This document shows positions 23,417-31,868 of a DNA stretch of 32,419 nucleotides, one piece after another (positions within the stretch are counted from its first letter, which is position 1; the number at the start of each line of letters is the position of its first letter). The notes under the pieces are model-generated. The model saw nothing but the letters and a program-made list of their open reading frames with translations, did no database searches and was not told the origin of the DNA. This stretch comes from Melioribacteraceae bacterium. Lineage in GTDB: Bacteria; Bacteroidota; Ignavibacteria; Ignavibacteriales; Melioribacteraceae. The translations under genes were made by a program, and so were the position numbers. The stretch lies in the NCBI GenBank assembly GCA_026983755.1, contig JALSTL010000191.1:1-32419 (forward strand). Direction: 5' to 3'.

Positions 23417-24926
23417 TATTCAAAATAAAAAAATAAAATTCTTTAAGAGTTTAAAATGGAAAATTACGGTTCTCTTTTTGTTTGTTCTTTTTATTCTCTC
23501 TATAATTTATTTATATATATCCGTAACAACAGCGGAAAAATATTTTCAAGAAACAAGTCAAAAATTAAATATAGAATTAGCAAAACACATTGCCACAGAT
23601 ACCCGTTGTTTTATTGACGGAAAAGTAAATCAAAAAGTGTTGAAAAATGTTTTTCATAACGTAATGATTATCAATCCTAGTATAGAAGTTTATTTGTTGG
23701 ATACCAAGGGAGTTATACTTACCTATTTTGCGCTGGATAAAAAAATTAAATTAAAAAAAATACCACTTAAACCAATTAAAAAGTTTATAGAAGAAAACGG
23801 AAAAAATTTTATTTTAGGTCAAGACCCTAGAAACAAATTTAGAAAAAAAGCATTTTCTGCGGCAAAAGTTTACGAAGATAAAAAATTTATGGGTTATATT
23901 TATGTAATTCTTGGTGGCGAAGAATACGATAATGCAACCGAACTTGTTTTTGGAAGTTATATTTTAAAACTCGGTCTTCGTTCTATGATTATTACACTGC
24001 TTGCCGCAATCTTAATTAGTATCATTTCAATAAGATTTATAATGAGGAATCTTAATAAAATTATAAATGCAACACAAAACTTTATGAATGGTAATTATAA
24101 TGTTCGAATAAAAATTAATAATGATGATGAATTAGGTGTTTTAGCTACTTCCTTTAATCAAATGTCTGAAAAAATAATACAAAACATTGCCGAAATAAAA
24201 ACAATGGATAATTTACGAAGAGATTTGGTAGCAAATGTTTCTCACGATTTAAGAACACCTTTGGCAACAATTCAAGGATATGTTGAAACATTGATGATAA
24301 AAGCCGGTTCGCTTTCGGAAGAGGAACGAAAAAAATATATGCAAATAATTTTAGACAGCACGGAACGCTTAAAAAAATTAGTTGAAGAGTTGTTTGAACT
24401 TTCTAAATTGGAAGCTAAAGAAAAAGTACCTAAACCCGAAGCATTTTCCATAGCCGAATTGATTGAAGATATTAAACAAAAAAATGAAGTAATTGCAAAT
24501 AAAAAAAATATAACATTAAGTTCGAAATTTAATAATACGATCCCTTTTGTTTATGCGGATATAGGTATGATGGAAAGAATAATCCAAAACTTATTGGACA
24601 ATGCAATAAAATTTACTTCGGAAAACGGAAATATAATTTTATCGCTGCATAATGAAGGCGACTTTGTTGAAGTAAAAATTACCGATAGCGGTAGCGGAAT
24701 TTCTTCCGAAGAATTACCGAATATTTTTGACAGATATCATAAAGAAAAAAGAGTTGAAAAAGATAGTAGCAAAGGACTGGGACTTGGTTTGGCAATTGTA
24801 AAAAAAATGTTGGAAGTTCACAATTTGCAAATTTATGTTGAAAGTAAATTGCAAAAAGGAACCTCGTTTATATTTAAAGTTCCTGTTTATAAAAATGAAA
24901 ATATTGCGAAACCCGTTTTGCATTAA
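23409..24926 (+). CDS. Membrane sensor histidine kinase
   Basis: Layout: membrane helix at about 14-33, a periplasmic sensing domain to about 180, a second helix at about 195-212, a HAMP linker, then HisKA with the phospho-accepting H279 in VANVSHDLRTPLATI, and a HATPase domain with the N box NLLDNAIKF, G1 DSGSGIS, F box IFDRYH and G2 GLGLGLAIV. The sensor part resembles extracytoplasmic PAS/Cache-like domains (IEVYLLDTKGVIL), but no ligand residues stand out. It pairs with the response regulator whose gene overlaps by eight bases. The overall class is the PhoR/ResE/WalK group. Six bases separate its stop from the convergent glpD gene, with no terminator between. Confidence 0.93.
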   Translation: MNNIQNKKIKFFKSLKWKITVLFLFVLFILSIIYLYISVTTAEKYFQETSQKLNIELAKHIATDTRCFIDGKVNQKVLKNVFHNVMIINPSIEVYLLDTKGVILTYFALDKKIKLKKIPLKPIKKFIEENGKNFILGQDPRNKFRKKAFSAAKVYEDKKFMGYIYVILGGEEYDNATELVFGSYILKLGLRSMIITLLAAILISIISIRFIMRNLNKIINATQNFMNGNYNVRIKINNDDELGVLATSFNQMSEKIIQNIAEIKTMDNLRRDLVANVSHDLRTPLATIQGYVETLMIKAGSLSEEERKKYMQIILDSTERLKKLVEELFELSKLEAKEKVPKPEAFSIAELIEDIKQKNEVIANKKNITLSSKFNNTIPFVYADIGMMERIIQNLLDNAIKFTSENGNIILSLHNEGDFVEVKITDSGSGISSEELPNIFDRYHKEKRVEKDSSKGLGLGLAIVKKMLEVHNLQIYVESKLQKGTSFIFKVPVYKNENIAKPVLH

Positions 24927-24932
24927 AACAAA

Positions 24933-26492
24933 TTAATTAACAATATAATTTTTTGCTATATGGTTAAAATTTTTTATTTGGTTATCGATCCAATTTTTAC
25001 TTCGGTTTAATTCTTCAGCCATAATTTTTGCTACCTTAGGAGCCACTTCAACACTAGATTTTGCATCAAGCAACAACATACGTGTTCTTCTTGCGACAAA
25101 ATCATCAACCGTTCTGGCCATTTCATTTCTTACCGCCCAAATAACTTCTCCGACAACAGTTGAAAAATTAGGATTCAAAATTTCCGTGTAACTTTTATTT
25201 TCTCTAAAAAATTCTTGCATTGCAATTGCATCGGCACCGTAAATTGCTAATGTACCGAACTCTTTGGCATGGTTATGATAACCGTGTAACCTTAATTCCG
25301 TAGAAACTGATTTTTCATAATCCAAGTTTGCAAGAACCAATGCTTGATCGATAGTATCTTCCGCCATTTTTCTGTAAGTTGTCCACTTACCTCCGGCAAT
25401 AGTCAACAAACCGGAGCGGGAAACATTAATGGTATGTTCTCGTGAAATTGCAGCGGTGTTTTCATCTTTCCCGCTTTTTACAAGAGGACGTAACCCTGCA
25501 AAGACACTTAATATATCTGAGCGCTGCGGATCTTTTGTTAGATAACGTGCGGTATGTTTTAATAAAAAATTTATTTCTTCTTCATAAGGTTTCGGCTCAA
25601 GTAAAAATTTGTTTACTTCCGTATCGGTTGTTCCAACCAAAACTTTATTATGCCACGGAATTACAAAAATAACTCTGCCGTCGTCTGTATGCGGTACCAT
25701 TATGGCAGTATCATGGGGACTAAAAGATTTATCTAAAACAATATGTACGCCTTGTCCGCTTACAATCATATTTTCAGCATTTTCGTCATCCATTTTTCTA
25801 ATTGAATCACTAAACACACCGGTGGCATTTATAACTACTTTTGCATAAAGATTAAAATTAGTATTGGTTTCCAAATCTGTTGCAACAACACCGGAAATCA
25901 TTTCATTATCTTTTATTAAAGAAATTACCTTCATATAGTTGATAAGTGTTGCGCCCTGTTCGTAAGCAGTTGTTGCCATATTAATAGCCAAGCGTGCATC
26001 GTCAAATTGACCGTCGTAATAAATAACACCGCCACGAAGCCCGGAAGTTTCCAAAAGCGGTAAATGTTTCAAAGTTTCTTCTTTCGAAAGTATTTTGGAA
26101 GAACCGAAACCTTCTTTACCGGCAAGAGCATCATAAAGTTTTAATCCTATTCCGTAAAACGGACCTTCCCACCAATCGTAATTGGGAACAATAAAAGGAA
26201 GATCATAAACCAAATGCGGAGCGTTACGCTTTAATATTCCTCTTTCTTTAAGTGCTTCCAGAACTAATGAAATATTTCCTTGTTTAAGATAACGTACACC
26301 GCCGTGAACAAGTTTTGTACTTCTGCTTGATGTTCCTTTTGCAAAATCGCTTTGTTCAAGTAATAAAGCTTTGTATCCGCGGGAAGCCGCTTCTATTGCT
26401 ACACCTATTCCCGTTGCACCACCACCTATTATTATAAAATCCCATTTTTGATTTTTATCTTTTAATGTTTCTATCATTTTGGTTCTATTCAT
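24933..26492 (-). CDS. glpD: FAD-dependent glycerol-3-phosphate dehydrogenase
   Basis: Oxidises sn-glycerol-3-phosphate to dihydroxyacetone phosphate and passes electrons to quinone at the inner membrane. The FAD-binding GGGATGIG stands at residues 23-30, followed by LLEQSDFAKGTSSRST and KLVHGGVRYLKQGN, signatures of the GlpD family; the end holds the DAO C-terminal helical domain (EVIWAVRNEMARTVDDF, ARRTRMLLLDA). Length (519) is normal. AAAGGAG lies four bases before the ATG. It is the last gene of a probable minus-strand operon after a GDPD and an alpha/beta hydrolase, which would supply its substrate. It is convergent with the histidine kinase gene. Confidence 0.95.
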   Translation of the reverse strand: MNRTKMIETLKDKNQKWDFIIIGGGATGIGVAIEAASRGYKALLLEQSDFAKGTSSRSTKLVHGGVRYLKQGNISLVLEALKERGILKRNAPHLVYDLPFIVPNYDWWEGPFYGIGLKLYDALAGKEGFGSSKILSKEETLKHLPLLETSGLRGGVIYYDGQFDDARLAINMATTAYEQGATLINYMKVISLIKDNEMISGVVATDLETNTNFNLYAKVVINATGVFSDSIRKMDDENAENMIVSGQGVHIVLDKSFSPHDTAIMVPHTDDGRVIFVIPWHNKVLVGTTDTEVNKFLLEPKPYEEEINFLLKHTARYLTKDPQRSDILSVFAGLRPLVKSGKDENTAAISREHTINVSRSGLLTIAGGKWTTYRKMAEDTIDQALVLANLDYEKSVSTELRLHGYHNHAKEFGTLAIYGADAIAMQEFFRENKSYTEILNPNFSTVVGEVIWAVRNEMARTVDDFVARRTRMLLLDAKSSVEVAPKVAKIMAEELNRSKNWIDNQIKNFNHIAKNYIVN

Positions 26493-26508
26493 TTTGCTCC
26501 TTTGTAAT

Positions 26509-27477
26509 TTAGAGGTTGATTTTATTAAAATATTTAAAAAATATTTTACGCAACAATAATTCAGTTTTAAATTTGTTTTTAGTTACAAATGTATTTATTA
26601 CTTGGGAAAATTCTTTCGTGCGTAAATAACCGAATGATTTATGCGGATTACTTTCGCCGTTAATTTCGTAGTTGTTAGAAACCAAAATATCTTTTACCTT
26701 TACACCGTTTCGGTTCGGGTTATAATCTTTTGCCAATTCGTAATTAATTGCAACGCTATCTTCCAAATCTGAAAAATTAAACCAATTGTTTTTTATTCCG
26801 GGAGGTGTTTTAGGTTTTTCTTTTATATTAAACTTTTCCTCATATTCTTGTGCTATTTTTCCAACTATTACCGGTAGGCCCAATGGAGAACCCATGGTTA
26901 TAAAAGTATCTATTTTTAATTCCGGTAATTCGAATGTTAACACGTCATAAGCAATTATTGAACCCATGGAATGTGCTATTAAAAATATTTCTTCGTTTTT
27001 ATATTTTGTTAAAACTTTTACTAATCTTTCTCTAATTTGTTTTTGTTTGGAAATTTTATTCCCGGATTTTTCTTTGGTATAATAAATTTCAAGCTCTTTA
27101 AAATAATTGTGAAAAATAACATCGGAAACAAATGAAAAATTTAAGGTTAAATCTTTATTCAAAAAAACTTTATCCATTTGTTCATCTATAAAATTTAATA
27201 TTTTTTTTCTAACAGAATGGTTTTTGGGTTTATAATTAGGAGGTGAAGGTGTATATTTTTCATCGAGGTAATATGGATTTTTTTTGTCCGTAATATATTC
27301 ATTTAGAGGTTTCTCATTTAATATATCCGCCCAATAAACCATTTCGAATTTCGGCAAATAGAAAAAATTATTAATATTCTTTAATCCTTCTATAATAGAT
27401 AGTTGCCACCAGTTCGAAAGCGTTTGTTCCGAAGGTTTGTTCCCCAAGCCGTGTATTGCAATTATTATTTTAGACAT
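26509..27477 (-). CDS. Alpha/beta hydrolase (lipase/esterase-like)
   Basis: The N-terminal IIAIHGLGNKP is the oxyanion-hole strand of an alpha/beta hydrolase, and the nucleophile elbow is AHSMG with S170 (LIAHSMGSIIAYDVLTF). The acid and base are less clear; D in FSDLEDSVAIN and H in SNPHKSFGYL are candidates in the expected order. Between them lies an insertion rich in Lys and aromatic residues. No signal peptide is seen, so it should be cytoplasmic. It is 16 bases before glpD and 36 bases after the GDPD gene, all on the minus strand, pointing to a (phospho)lipid substrate. That role is inferred from context; the family alone does not tell the ester cleaved. Confidence 0.75.
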   Translation of the reverse strand: MSKIIIAIHGLGNKPSEQTLSNWWQLSIIEGLKNINNFFYLPKFEMVYWADILNEKPLNEYITDKKNPYYLDEKYTPSPPNYKPKNHSVRKKILNFIDEQMDKVFLNKDLTLNFSFVSDVIFHNYFKELEIYYTKEKSGNKISKQKQIRERLVKVLTKYKNEEIFLIAHSMGSIIAYDVLTFELPELKIDTFITMGSPLGLPVIVGKIAQEYEEKFNIKEKPKTPPGIKNNWFNFSDLEDSVAINYELAKDYNPNRNGVKVKDILVSNNYEINGESNPHKSFGYLRTKEFSQVINTFVTKNKFKTELLLRKIFFKYFNKINL

Positions 27478-27513
27478 ATTGAAATTAAAATATTTAAGAT
27501 TAAATAATTGAAA

Positions 27514-28284
27514 TTATAATATTTTATACAATTCTTTTTTTAACTGCCAAGCTTTGTCGGTTGTTATTCCGTCAATTTTTATATTCACTAATTTTTTCGC
27601 TTTTTCTATGTTATTAACCGTCCAAACATATAATAATAATCCGTTGGTTTTAACCTTATCAGCAAACCGTTCCGTTAATAAATTACCCGCCCAAACATCC
27701 AAACCGTTTAGATTGCCTTTTTTAACTTTTGCTATAAGCTTTTCAACGGGAGGAGAGAAGATTTTATTATACCAAGTATAATCCAAATTAACCAAATAGA
27801 GTGCATTGTGTTTTGGAAAGTTTTTTTTAATTTCCGTAATTGTAGAATAGCTAAAGGATATAAATTCAATTTGATGAAAACAATTTGCCAGTTTTGATTT
27901 TAGAATTTCATCTTTTAAGAAAGGAATGATTTTTATTCCGGATTTTATTTCGATTATTAGTTTTTTATTTTCGGGAACAGTAATTAGAACCTCTTTTAAC
28001 GTAGGAATTTTTTCATTTTTCCATTTGTTGTTTTTCCATGAACCGGCATCTAAATTTTTAATTTCCTTTAAAGTCATTTTCGAAATTTTTTTATTCGGAC
28101 CCGCTGTTCTTTTAGTATTTGCATCGTGAATAACAATAATTTTGTTATCTTTGGAAAGATGTATATCAATTTCAACGGCATCGTCGTTTCTATTCCAAGC
28201 TAAATTTATAGAAGCAAGTGTATTTTCCGGAGCATCAAAAGATTCTCCGCGATGTGCAATTATTAGAGGATGATTTTTTTTCAT
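27514..28284 (-). CDS. Glycerophosphodiester phosphodiesterase
   Basis: Cleaves glycerophosphodiesters (deacylated phospholipid) to glycerol-3-phosphate and an alcohol. I start at the ATG at 28284, where the conserved N-terminus begins (MKKNHPLIIAHRGE); the frame is open for 38 further codons upstream, which look non-coding. The GDPD signatures are complete: AHRG with H11 and R12, APENTLAS, the metal-binding VEIDIHLSKD, VIHD and KRTAG, and late VWTVN and IDGITTDKAW. Length (256) is typical of cytoplasmic forms. It heads a run with the hydrolase and glpD and is divergent from the SIR2-like gene. Confidence 0.93.
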   Translation of the reverse strand: MKKNHPLIIAHRGESFDAPENTLASINLAWNRNDDAVEIDIHLSKDNKIIVIHDANTKRTAGPNKKISKMTLKEIKNLDAGSWKNNKWKNEKIPTLKEVLITVPENKKLIIEIKSGIKIIPFLKDEILKSKLANCFHQIEFISFSYSTITEIKKNFPKHNALYLVNLDYTWYNKIFSPPVEKLIAKVKKGNLNGLDVWAGNLLTERFADKVKTNGLLLYVWTVNNIEKAKKLVNIKIDGITTDKAWQLKKELYKIL

Positions 28285-28289
28285 ATTAC

Positions 28290-28310
28290 TTACAAATTTC
28301 TTTTTTGTAA
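28290..28310. promoter_or_regulatory. TTACAAA inverted repeat upstream of the GDPD gene
   Basis: TTACAAA and TTTGTAA form a 7-base inverted repeat with a 7-base spacer, a few bases before the GDPD start and in the region between two divergent genes. TTACAAA recurs at 28313-28319. It could be an operator or a leader hairpin. Confidence 0.3.
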
Positions 28311-28429
28311 AGTTACAAATAATCATTTTACAAGACGATAATATTTTCGGCTGTTTGTATCGAACACATATATTAAATTTTTTATTGTTACTTTTCAAAA
28401 TAAAATTTTATTATTAATACAATGTAAAA

Positions 28430-29545
28430 ATGAATGAGTTAAAGTTTTTAAAGTATTTACCCAAAAGAGATGTTGTGTTTGTTTTAGGCGCCGGAGCTTC
28501 CCATCCGGACGGAGTTCCTTTGCAAAAACATATCCTTCCGATAATTTTATCTGAAAATAATAATGAAATTGGAAATTCATTAATCGGTAAAACCGTTATA
28601 GAATTTATTTATGATAATTTTGATTATGATATTAAAAGAAACGAATTTCCTCAGCTTGAGGCGGTTTTTGGATTTTTGGATTATTTTATTCAACAAAATG
28701 AAAGTTTAAATGCCAAATACACTCACAATAAAATTGTGGAAATAAAAGAATATTTGATTAAACTGATTCACTATATTGTTAATTTGGAAACACACAAAAA
28801 AAGTAAGTATTATCATCTTTTCTGGGAAGCTATAAAAAAAAATAATACAAACATTTCCATAATTACACTTAATTACGATACTTTATTGGAACAGGCTTTC
28901 GACTTTTTATTTCAGAAAACCGGATATATCGATTATTGTATTCATTTAATGAATTATGATAAAATTGACAAATTAAAAGATTATAATTTTTGGATAAATC
29001 CTCGAGAGCCGGTAAAAACCATTAGAGATGGAAATCCGGTTCCGTTTAAAATTATTAAATTACACGGTAGTTTAAATTGGAAATATTGTAATTGTTGTAA
29101 TCAAATATTATTAACCCCTTGGGATAGAACCATAGATTTACAACGCGGAAAGTTTTTAGGCTATACATACCCGAATAATGAAAAGTACGAATATGTTTGT
29201 CCGTTAGATTCAACGGAATTTCAAACATTGATAATGCCTCCTTCATATTTGAAATTATTAAACCAACCGATTATTTCTCAATTATTCAGCGAAGCATCCA
29301 GAGAAATAAGAGATGCAAAAAAAATAGTATTTATCGGATATTCGCTTTCCGATGCCGATGTTCACATCAAAGCATTATTTAAAAAACAATTAAAACCGGA
29401 AACAAAAGTTATTGTGGTAAATAGTAAAAAAGAGTATTCGTTAAAACATAAGTATCACGCCATTCAAAAAGATGTAAAATTTTATCATTGCTCTTTTGAA
29501 GAAATGGTTAACGATGAAAAAATTTTAAAGGATATTTTATATTAA
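28430..29545 (+). CDS. SIR2-like protein, probable NADase or deacetylase fold
   Basis: The N-terminus FVLGAGASHPDGVPLQ is the NAD-binding loop of the SIR2 superfamily (G20-AGAS). It is followed by TLNYD (N148, D150), LHGSLNW with the catalytic-type H212, and late FIGYSLSDADVHIKALF with a second nucleotide-contact strand. This is the SIR2-like group often carried by bacterial defence genes, not a classical sirtuin. A zinc-ribbon-like place is incomplete: C220/C223 form one pair, but the second pair is reduced to C257 (CPLD). No second domain is attached: 371 residues are filled by the SIR2 core and helical insertions. It lies alone, divergent from GDPD and 55 bases before the padR gene. Function is inference. 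Confidence 0.8.
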   Translation: MNELKFLKYLPKRDVVFVLGAGASHPDGVPLQKHILPIILSENNNEIGNSLIGKTVIEFIYDNFDYDIKRNEFPQLEAVFGFLDYFIQQNESLNAKYTHNKIVEIKEYLIKLIHYIVNLETHKKSKYYHLFWEAIKKNNTNISIITLNYDTLLEQAFDFLFQKTGYIDYCIHLMNYDKIDKLKDYNFWINPREPVKTIRDGNPVPFKIIKLHGSLNWKYCNCCNQILLTPWDRTIDLQRGKFLGYTYPNNEKYEYVCPLDSTEFQTLIMPPSYLKLLNQPIISQLFSEASREIRDAKKIVFIGYSLSDADVHIKALFKKQLKPETKVIVVNSKKEYSLKHKYHAIQKDVKFYHCSFEEMVNDEKILKDILY

Positions 29546-29556
29546 ATAAAATTATA

Positions 29557-29570
29557 CTATATTTGTATAG
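29557..29570 (+). promoter_or_regulatory. Palindromic operator overlapping a TAnnTTTG promoter box, upstream of padR
   Basis: CTATA-TTTG-TATAG is an inverted repeat with 5-base arms. TATATTTG (29558-29565) inside it fits the -7 box of Bacteroidota promoters, with a weak TTTT at the -33 distance. Placed 30 bases before the padR start, it fits autorepression. Confidence 0.45.
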
Positions 29571-29600
29571 CAATTTTATAATATTAATATGAGGAAAATA

Positions 29601-30179
29601 ATGTTATCAAAAATATCCACATTAATTCTTGGTATTCTTCATGAAAAGGAACGCAACCCTTATGAGATTACCAAAATGTTAAAAGAACTGAATTTAAGAA
29701 AATGGTTTAATATTGCAGATTCTACAGTTTATGCAACAATAAATTCATTGAAAAAACATAGTTTAATAGAAGGACAATCACTTAAGGATAGTCACTTTCC
29801 GGAAAAAACAATATACAAAATTACGGCCGAAGGAGAATTTGAACTACATAATACAGTTTCACATTATTTGGAAAAAATTGATCCGGACGGTACAAAATTT
29901 GACATAGCATTATTGCTTCTACATCATTTAAGTAAAGACGAAATACTTCAGAAGCTTAAAATAAAATTGGAGAATTTAGAAAGTTCCACATTTGAAATTA
30001 AAAATCAAATATTAAATTTGGAACGGAACAATTCAATGGCATTTACCGGTATTTTGATGTTAAAACATAGAGCATATATGGCTGAAACGGAAATAAAAAC
30101 AATTAAAGAAATAATAAGAGAATTTAACATTAAAGAAGAAATTAAAGGAACAACCGCTTTTGAAGTTAGCTTGGTTTAA
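29601..30179 (+). CDS. PadR-family transcriptional regulator
   Basis: The N-terminal winged helix is a clear PadR domain: LSKISTLILGILHEKERNPYEI, ADSTVYATINSLKKHSLIEG, and the wing FPEKTIYKITAEGE. The C-terminal ~90 residues form long helices of the Vir_act_alpha_C type used for dimerisation. I prefer the ATG at 29601, because GAGGA (29591-29595) sits at correct distance and the conserved domain starts right after it; an ATG four codons earlier (29589) is the alternative. PadR proteins repress genes for drug export, phenolic acid breakdown or unknown functions. The target may include itself and, judging from position, possibly the SIR2-like gene just upstream. Confidence 0.92.
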   Translation: MLSKISTLILGILHEKERNPYEITKMLKELNLRKWFNIADSTVYATINSLKKHSLIEGQSLKDSHFPEKTIYKITAEGEFELHNTVSHYLEKIDPDGTKFDIALLLLHHLSKDEILQKLKIKLENLESSTFEIKNQILNLERNNSMAFTGILMLKHRAYMAETEIKTIKEIIREFNIKEEIKGTTAFEVSLV

Positions 30180-30414
30180 TGTAGAATTTATTTACAAAAA
30201 CCAAAGTAGTTTTTCAGCAAAAGAGAAGAAGAATTTCCCAATAGGAAAAACTTTAGACGTTCCAAATTTGAAAGAAATATCAAAAAGCAGTTGATATTCA
30301 ATTACATCTACACCCAACAAATTTTGAAAATACCAAAAACCCCGAAAGTTTTTTAATTCCTTAAATTTTAAAACCGATGTGAGTTGAATAAACTTTTTCA
30401 ATTTTCCTAATAAT

Positions 30415-31485
30415 TTAATCAACAAGCCATAAATAGTCTCCATATCCTTTTTCTTTCATTTCCTCTTTTGGTATAAATTTTAACGAAGCCGAATTTATAC
30501 AATATCTCAATTTTGTGGGATTGGGACCATCATTAAAAACATGACCTAGATGTGAATCACCATACTTACTTCTAACTTCAACTCTTTGCATAAAGCCGGA
30601 ATTATCGGGAATTTTTTTTATGCTTTGGGGCGAAATTGGTTTTGTAAAGCTTGGCCAGCCTGTACCGGACTTAAATTTATCTTTTGAAGAAAACAAAACT
30701 TCTCCTGAAACAATATCAACATAAATTCCTTTACGTTTATTGTTCCAATATTCATTTTCGAAAGGTCTTTCCGTTCCCGATTCTTGCGTAACATAATATT
30801 GCAACTTCGAAAGCTTTTCTTTTAAGTCTTTTTTGTTCAATTCATTTTCCATTTTCTTTTTTCTATCCCATATTGATTTTATAAAACTTTCTCGACCGGA
30901 ACCGATTCTATATCTTTTATATCCTTCGGAATTTTTTAAATAATAATTTTGATGATAATCTTCAGCCGGATAAAAATTTGTATATTTTATTATTTTTGTT
31001 GCTATAGGTTTTTTAAATATTTTAGAGTTTTCCAAATTTTCTTTGGATTTAACGGCAATTAATCTTTGATGTTCATTATGATAAAAAATAGCTGTCGTGT
31101 ATTGAAATCCTCTATCGTAAAAAGAACCGCCGTTATCACTCGGATCAAATTGTTGCCAAAAGAAATCTAATATTTCCGCATAACTAATTATACTGGGGTC
31201 AAAATATATTTGTACAGATTCTCTATATTTTGTTTTTCCACTTGATACAAGTTTGTATGTCGGATTTTTTATTACTCCTCCGGCATAACCGGAAATTACT
31301 TTTTTAATACCATCCAGTTTTTCAAACGGAGCTTCCATGCACCAAAAACATCCACCGGCTAATGTTGCTATTTCTAAATTATCATCAATATTTGTTTCAT
31401 TGGATTTTGTTGCCGTATTACTCTTTTGTAAAAAGCCGAAAATTAATGCTGCAATCATAATCATTGTTATAGAAATTATTTTCAT
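30415..31485 (-). CDS. msrAB: Exported MsrA-MsrB fusion, methionine sulfoxide reductase
   Basis: An N-terminal hydrophobic signal or anchor (residues 4-20) indicates export to the envelope. The MsrA domain, which reduces Met-S-sulfoxide, has the catalytic G-C46-F-W-C49 motif, then [21 protein letters not shown] and AEDYHQNYY. The MsrB domain, which reduces Met-R-sulfoxide, has [31 protein letters not shown] and the catalytic C329 in RYCINSAS. Zinc-binding CxxC pairs are absent, and the resolving Cys position of many MsrBs (GCGWPSF) is T275. MsrA also lacks the usual C-terminal resolving Cys, so C49 may serve. It repairs oxidised exported proteins, fitting the nearby Bat operon only loosely. 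A long 5' region with a repeat precedes it. Confidence 0.93.
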   Translation of the reverse strand: MKIISITMIMIAALIFGFLQKSNTATKSNETNIDDNLEIATLAGGCFWCMEAPFEKLDGIKKVISGYAGGVIKNPTYKLVSSGKTKYRESVQIYFDPSIISYAEILDFFWQQFDPSDNGGSFYDRGFQYTTAIFYHNEHQRLIAVKSKENLENSKIFKKPIATKIIKYTNFYPAEDYHQNYYLKNSEGYKRYRIGSGRESFIKSIWDRKKKMENELNKKDLKEKLSKLQYYVTQESGTERPFENEYWNNKRKGIYVDIVSGEVLFSSKDKFKSGTGWPSFTKPISPQSIKKIPDNSGFMQRVEVRSKYGDSHLGHVFNDGPNPTKLRYCINSASLKFIPKEEMKEKGYGDYLWLVD

Positions 31486-31622
31486 GGTATTCTACCTATT
31501 TTTAAATGTGGTTTCTAACTATTGTACCTCAACTGTAATCTTAACATTTTGTTAACATTGAAGTAATAGGAACTATCATTTATCTTTTTAACTATTTCAT
31601 TTTTTCTAGTTGTATGTTGTTA

Positions 31623-31704
31623 AACCCAAATTATGCATTTGAATAATTGCTTTGATTACAATAGCTTGGAAGCTATTCTGTTTTTCTATTGCATAATTCG
31701 GGTT
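31623..31704 (-). repeat. Dispersed foldback repeat, copy C (short form)
   Basis: An 82-base element with 14-base terminal inverted repeats AACCCAAATTATGC and GCATAATTCGGGTT (one mismatch). Its centre is a further palindrome, AATAGCTT-CC-AAGCTATT on the minus strand. The minus-strand sequence matches the first ~68 bases of copy A (258 onward) with only a few differences. No coding content. Its sharp ends support a discrete mobile unit. Confidence 0.72.
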
Positions 31705-31732
31705 AAAATTACTAAACGAAAATTACTTTGAA

Positions 31733-31753
31733 AGTATCACAAAAATATCACAG
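31733..31753 (-). promoter_or_regulatory. TGTGATA direct repeat overlapping a TAnnTTTG element (copy 2)
   Basis: On the minus strand the sequence reads TGTGATATTTTTGTGATAC followed by TTT, identical to copy 1 at 21802-21822 except one base. TATTTTTG inside fits the TAnnTTTG box. It points toward msrAB, about 250 bases away with the repeat copy C between. Confidence 0.45.
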
Positions 31754-31806
31754 CGGTATAAATTTTTTATGTGCAGATAAAATAGAGGAAAAAGAATATA
31801 GAGTTA

Positions 31807-31844
31807 CAAAAAAAGACCTAACTTCAGAACAAAATTAGGCCTTT
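31807..31844 (-). terminator. Intrinsic terminator of the aldolase gene
   Basis: On the minus strand AAAGGCCTAATTT pairs with AAGTTAGGTCTTT (two wobble/mismatch positions) and is followed by a run of seven T. It stands 25 bases after the aldolase stop codon. Confidence 0.8.
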
Positions 31845-31868
31845 CGTACTAATAAATTTAATTAAAAC

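Larger units (their letters stand above)
31486..31868. other. 383-base intergenic region upstream of msrAB
   Basis: No gene is supported. Reading along the minus strand it holds the aldolase terminator (31844-31807), the TGTGATA motif (about 31753-31733), the foldback repeat copy C (31704-31623) and then AT-rich leader before msrAB. If the TGTGATA motif is the promoter, the msrAB leader would be about 250 bases and would include the repeat. Confidence 0.5.

Noticed and set aside
27514..28398. Longer GDPD start at 28398
   Set aside because: The 38 extra residues are Lys/Cys-rich without similarity to a signal peptide, and conserved sequence starts exactly at the ATG at 28284.
30192..30443. 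83-residue hydrophobic frame on the minus strand overlapping the end of msrAB
   Set aside because: It begins inside the conserved MsrB end in another frame, has no ribosome binding site and matches no family; the gap 30180-30414 otherwise shows nothing. AT-rich DNA easily gives Phe/Leu-rich open frames.
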